Shown: positions 6,772 to 10,599 of the stretch, piece by piece
Layout: every line of letters starts with the position of its first letter
How positions within the stretch are numbered: the stretch's first letter is position 1
Source of the DNA: Methylobacterium sp.
Lineage (GTDB): Bacteria > Pseudomonadota > Alphaproteobacteria > Rhizobiales > Beijerinckiaceae
NCBI GenBank assembly: GCA_020252865.1
Contig: JADCCH010000079.1
Coordinates: 1 to 10,599 of the forward strand
DNA length: 10,599 nucleotides
Direction: 5' to 3'
Program-made: the position numbers and the translations under genes
Notes under the pieces: generated by a model
What the model was told of the DNA's origin: nothing
Seen by the model: the letters and a program-made list of their open reading frames with translations, nothing else
Database searches by the model: none

Positions 6772-7254
6772 TCACCTTTTGGCACCTGCCGCGCCCGTCT
6801 GGTTCGCGAGAGCATCCCGGCGAAGGGTCTGGTCCGCAGCGCGGCCAAAATGCTTTTCCTCGTCCCCGAGCGCGACTGTCGGCTGGCAATTCGGCGAGCA
6901 ATGGTAATGCGCGGAATCCAAGCCGCGCATCACCAGCAGGCCATGGTCCGGCGGAGTGGAAACCGACACGAGGGATTCCGAGATGATCGTGCCGTTCGTA
7001 TCGAGCGCGATGAAGTTCGTGCGGCCGGGCATGCGCCCGGTGATGATGAGCACGCCATTGCGCTGAACCGTGACATCCGCGATGGCTGGATTGCCGACAA
7101 TGATCGTTTCCGTGCCGGTCGGCAGCTTCAAGAGCTTCGCCTGATCGAGGAAAACGCCGATCTGGTCCGGGCCGGTCTCGTTGGCAAAGGCCGGAGCGCC
7201 GAAGGTCATCACAGCCAGCATCGCGCCAAGGGCAGGAACACGGAGCCGGGACAT
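6772..7254 (-). CDS. secreted pilus-assembly protein with CpaC/RcpA-type N-terminal domain, stand-alone
   Basis: A 160-aa protein with a Sec signal peptide (residues 1-24, cleavage after AFA). Residues about 30-100 match the N-terminal domain found before the secretin in CpaC/RcpA (T2SS-T3SS pilus N-terminal family). The marks are LLKLPTGTETIIVGNPAIAD, the VTVQRNGVLIITG strand and GRTNFIALD. No secretin domain follows; instead a hydrophilic tail holds a CX3C pair (HCSPNC, Cys119 and Cys123). It is expected in the periplasm, perhaps at the outer-membrane secretin. Start ATG 7252-7254 has AGAGGTGA upstream. It heads the leftward operon with the two TadE-like genes and diverges from the flp pilin gene, which supports a Tad-pilus role. 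Its exact function is unknown to me. Confidence 0.82.
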   Translation of the reverse strand: MSRLRVPALGAMLAVMTFGAPAFANETGPDQIGVFLDQAKLLKLPTGTETIIVGNPAIADVTVQRNGVLIITGRMPGRTNFIALDTNGTIISESLVSVSTPPDHGLLVMRGLDSAHYHCSPNCQPTVALGDEEKHFGRAADQTLRRDALANQTGAAGAKR

Positions 7255-7770
7255 CGTTCACCTCTCGCAACAGGCAGGCCTACACTGGGGTTCGCCATGC
7301 TCCAGCAATGGCAAATCAAGGTGAATTTTCGGTAAAGCGCCCGGTTTTTTCAGCATGGCACGGAAGCATTGCCGGGTGGGTATCAGGCGTTTCGTCCGCC
7401 TGTCAGCCTGATCGACCCTTGACCAGGCGACCTTCACCGCGAAATTACGTGAGAATTTCCAAATAAAACACTCATGTTAACGGTCTTTTAGTGGTAATTA
7501 TCCGGCTTTATCATGCCATAATTATAGTATTAATAATTAATAATTGAACTAATAAATAAATTATTACCTTTTTTGAATACAGAAATGTGATAATCGGTTT
7601 TTAATTGTTTTAACCAAGCTGCCTTCTGCGCATGAATTATTTCCTGACTGCTGGTCGCGTTAACGGTCGTGCAACATCCCGGGTCTAACTTCGCTTCGTT
7701 TCCGGCATGAGCCTTTTCCCATGAGGACAGGTCGCCGAAGACCTTTGGAGCAGATCAAAAGGAGCACACC
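7255..7770. promoter_or_regulatory. 516-nt divergent control region between the tadE operon and flp
   Basis: No gene is supported here. The centre (about 7440-7620) is strikingly AT-rich: 7518-7566 has only three G/C in 49 bases, against a GC-rich background. It includes a perfect TATAAT on the minus strand (7521-7526), without a good -35. CtrA-like elements are TTAA-N7-TTAG at 7477-7491 (plus strand), TTAA-N5-TTAAC at 7601-7614 (wrong spacing for a full box) and TTAAC at 7660-7664. The 10-mer GTTAACGGTC occurs twice (7476-7485 and 7659-7668). Two mutually exclusive hairpins lie at 7382-7412. Divergent position plus these sites imply promoters for both sides; exact ones are not resolved. Confidence 0.6.
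7660..7689 (+). promoter_or_regulatory. candidate flp promoter with CtrA half-site at -35
   Basis: TTAACG (7660-7665) and TCTAAC (7684-7689) are 18 nt apart. In Caulobacter CtrA-activated promoters the CtrA box overlaps the -35 region, and pilA is such a gene. This would give a leader of about 75 nt before the flp ATG. Only a half-site is present, so this is tentative. Confidence 0.3.
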
Positions 7771-7950
7771 ATGTTGATTTTCAACCGTTTCGTGAAGGAC
7801 GAGGCCGGCGCTACCGCGATCGAGTATTCGCTGATCGCCGCCCTGATGGCCGCCGCCGTCATTGCCGCGCTTTCGAGCTTCTCGGGTAGCCTGCAGACGG
7901 CCTTCACAAACATCGGCTCCACGCTGACTACCAAGACCGCTCCCAAGTAA
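7771..7950 (+). CDS. flp: Flp/Fap-type major pilin subunit
   Basis: A 59-aa type IVb pilin that polymerises into Tad pili, used for surface attachment and biofilm formation (PilA in Caulobacter). A short leader MLIFNRFVKDEAG ends at the prepilin-peptidase site. The mature protein would begin ATAIEYSLIAALMAAAVIAA, with the required Glu at +5 and Tyr at +6 and a hydrophobic polymerisation helix, followed by a small Ser/Thr-rich tail (GSLQTAFTNIG, then TTKTAPK). The size matches the family. A strong AGGAG (7760-7764) lies 6 nt before the ATG. The gene stands alone between a long divergent control region and a strong terminator, as expected for an abundant structural subunit. The tad motor genes (ATPase, platform, secretin, prepilin peptidase) are not in the window. 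Confidence 0.96.
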   Translation: MLIFNRFVKDEAGATAIEYSLIAALMAAAVIAALSSFSGSLQTAFTNIGSTLTTKTAPK

Positions 7951-7978
7951 CCCGCGAGCGACCAGACGCCGATCGTTC

Positions 7979-8006
7979 AAGGGCAGCCTCCAGGCTGCCC
8001 TTTTTT
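7979..8006 (+). terminator. intrinsic terminator after flp
   Basis: A perfect 8-bp stem GGGCAGCC/GGCTGCCC (7981-7988 with 7993-8000) closes a TCCA loop and is followed by TTTTTT. The A-A before the stem can pair with the first two Ts, giving 10 bp. This is a textbook rho-independent terminator 30 nt after the flp stop. Confidence 0.95.
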
Positions 8007-8152
8007 GCGCTGTGGGCCTCGCAGTTTGCGGCACCTTGCCATTCTTTCCAGAACGGAAGCAGTCCCGTCACAATACGTCGTCTTGCGAAAAAACCATTTC
8101 CGCAGATGATGCGTCCGGCTATTCTGGAACAGGTTTATGAAGGGGTCTTCTG

Positions 8153-9733
<1,581 letters not shown>

Positions 9734-9757
9734 TCCAACTGCCGGAAGATTCGACTG

Positions 9758-9803
9758 GAGCCGGTTCGGTGAATTTTGATTTGCCGCCCGGCTCTCATTT
9801 TTT
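9758..9803 (+). terminator. probable intrinsic terminator of aceB
   Basis: GAGCCGG (9758-9764) pairs with CCGGCTC (9788-9794), and inside it CGGT (9767-9770) can pair with GCCG (9783-9786), leaving a 12-nt loop. TCATTTTTT follows the stem directly. It lies 25 nt after the aceB stop. Confidence 0.7.
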
Positions 9804-9828
9804 CGCGACGCTCTCATTTTTTCGCGAC
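9791..9828. repeat. perfect 19-bp tandem duplication
   Basis: GCTCTCATTTTTTCGCGAC occurs at 9791-9809 and again, identical, at 9810-9828, followed by GC of a third unit. The unit contains the 3' edge of the aceB terminator stem and its T-tract, so the T-tract is present twice. Confidence 0.95.
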
Positions 9829-10038
9829 GCATCGTCTTCACGCGGAACCGGTTCCCATCCCCGCCTTCGCAGGGACATGCTTCGCTTGAAAATGTTCCAG
9901 AGTATTTTTTCGATCAAGTGAATACCGGTTGGTCGAAGAAAATGCGTGAAACAATCAGAAATAGGAGCGGACGGCCTCTTTCAATCAGGTCGGGTTCCGC
10001 TCTAGCGTTGCGGCTCTTCTGATCCGTGAGCCTCTTTC

Positions 10039-10599
10039 ATGTCTGAATTTCTCTCCCGCTTGCGTGCGACCGTCGAAACCTATCTCTCGCGCGATGCCGA
10101 AGCCGATGAATGGCTGCCGGTGCTCACCTGGCAGATCGACCAGCAGCACGCCCTCGACAGCCGCGACGCCTATCCCGGCCACGTGACGACCAGCGCGATC
10201 CTGCTGTCGCCGGATGGCAGCCAGACCCTGCTCATCGACCACAAGACCCTGAAGCGCTGGCTGCAACCCGGCGGGCATTACGAACCAGCCGAGACCTTCT
10301 GGCTCTCGGCACGTCGCGAAGCGGAGGAGGAAACAGGCCTTTCCGCGCCACCGCTTCATCCCTGGCACCGAAACGCGGACCGGCCCTTCCTCATTGACAG
10401 CCATGCCGTGCCGGGCAAGGCAAGCCGGTGCGAGCGGCCGCATCTGCATCACGACTTGCAATTCCTGTTCGTGGCAGACCCGGCTTCCCCGCTGGTCGCG
10501 CAGCTCGAGGAGGTTTCGGCGGCCCGCTGGCATCGCATCGCGGCGCTGGAGGAGGTCACGCCCCGCGGCCTGAGAAGGCTGAAACGCCTCGGGCTGGTG
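10039..10599 (+). CDS. Nudix hydrolase, 3' end outside window
   Basis: The first 187 residues of a Nudix-fold pyrophosphohydrolase. A complete Nudix box GX5EX7REUXEEXGU runs from Gly79 to Leu101, with GHYEPAE followed by ARREAEEETGL; the REXXEE glutamates (94, 97, 98) bind the catalytic Mg or Mn. An N-terminal helical segment of about 45 residues precedes the fold, which opens with HVTTSAILLSPDG and the LIDHKTLKRWLQPGGH strand. The C-terminal part has HHDLQFLFVAD and an EEVSAARWHRI segment, the usual closing elements of the domain, so only a few residues are probably missing. The substrate (nucleotide, sugar-nucleotide or cap-like) cannot be told. Start ATG 10039 follows GTGAG at about 9 nt, a weak ribosome site. 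It is separated from aceB by a terminator. Confidence 0.9.
   Translation, partial: MSEFLSRLRATVETYLSRDAEADEWLPVLTWQIDQQHALDSRDAYPGHVTTSAILLSPDGSQTLLIDHKTLKRWLQPGGHYEPAETFWLSARREAEEETGLSAPPLHPWHRNADRPFLIDSHAVPGKASRCERPHLHHDLQFLFVADPASPLVAQLEEVSAARWHRIAALEEVTPRGLRRLKRLGLV

Larger units (their letters stand above)
9734..10038. other. 305-nt intergenic region with inverted repeats, no gene seen
   Basis: Besides the aceB terminator and the 19-bp duplication, this gap contains three more elements. There is a perfect 12-bp palindrome GGAACCGGTTCC (9844-9855). A 13-bp inverted repeat lies at 9905-9917 with 9929-9941, with two mismatches that would be G-U in RNA and an 11-nt loop. There is also a 7-bp pair GAGCGGA/TCCGCTC (9965-9971 with 9996-10002). 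I see no open frame of note. From memory, such CCGGTT-centred and AAAATGCG...GAGCGG segments resemble dispersed intergenic repeats of Hyphomicrobiales. A promoter for the downstream Nudix gene is not evident. Confidence 0.5.

Noticed and set aside
7356..7372. Sigma-54-like promoter TGGCAC...TTGC on the plus strand
   Set aside because: The spacer is 7 nt instead of the required 5, so GG and GC are 12 rather than 10 bases apart.
7660..8034. 124-aa minus-strand open frame across flp
   Set aside because: It runs through the flp terminator and is antisense to a clear pilin gene.

Overview
The window is GC-rich DNA from an alphaproteobacterium, most likely of the Hyphomicrobiales (Rhizobiales) type. 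The evidence is a near-canonical SciP, the CtrA antagonist known only from alphaproteobacteria; a Rhodobacter-type phosphatidylethanolamine N-methyltransferase; an alphaproteobacterial MnmA; a Flp-type pilin with TadE-like pseudopilins; and near-consensus CtrA boxes next to cell-cycle, flagellar and pilus genes. Genus cannot be fixed from this window. All genes except one pilin and the two cut-off end genes are full-length housekeeping or motility/adhesion genes. I see no phage, transposon, CRISPR or obviously foreign island, and no gene system I would call new.

Layout. (1) 1-562 (+): 3' part of pdxA (vitamin B6 synthesis), convergent with (2) 632-3001 (-): a flagellar block fliK-flgD-sciP, transcribed leftwards, with sciP carrying its own CtrA-like box. 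(3) 3242-5116 (+): mnmA (tRNA 2-thiolation) and a pmtA-like lipid methyltransferase 21 nt apart, then a tRNA-Met(CAT) with its own promoter and a hairpin terminator. (4) 5304-7254 (-): three genes for Tad/Flp pilus functions (a secreted CpaC-N-terminal-like protein and two TadE-like proteins). They diverge across a 516-nt, locally very AT-rich control region from (5) 7771-7950 (+): a 59-aa Flp major pilin followed by a textbook terminator. (6) 8153-9733 (+): malate synthase A with a GTG start (glyoxylate shunt). (7) 9734-10038: intergenic DNA with a terminator, a 19-bp tandem duplication and several inverted repeats that look like dispersed repeat debris. (8) 10039-end (+): a Nudix hydrolase cut by the window edge.

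How it fits together. The flagellar hook genes, sciP and the Flp pilin belong to the surface-organelle programme that CtrA controls in swarmer-type alphaproteobacteria. CtrA-like sites next to sciP and flp suggest both may be under that regulator; this is inference from motif matching. The remaining genes are metabolic or translational housekeeping with no evident link to it.
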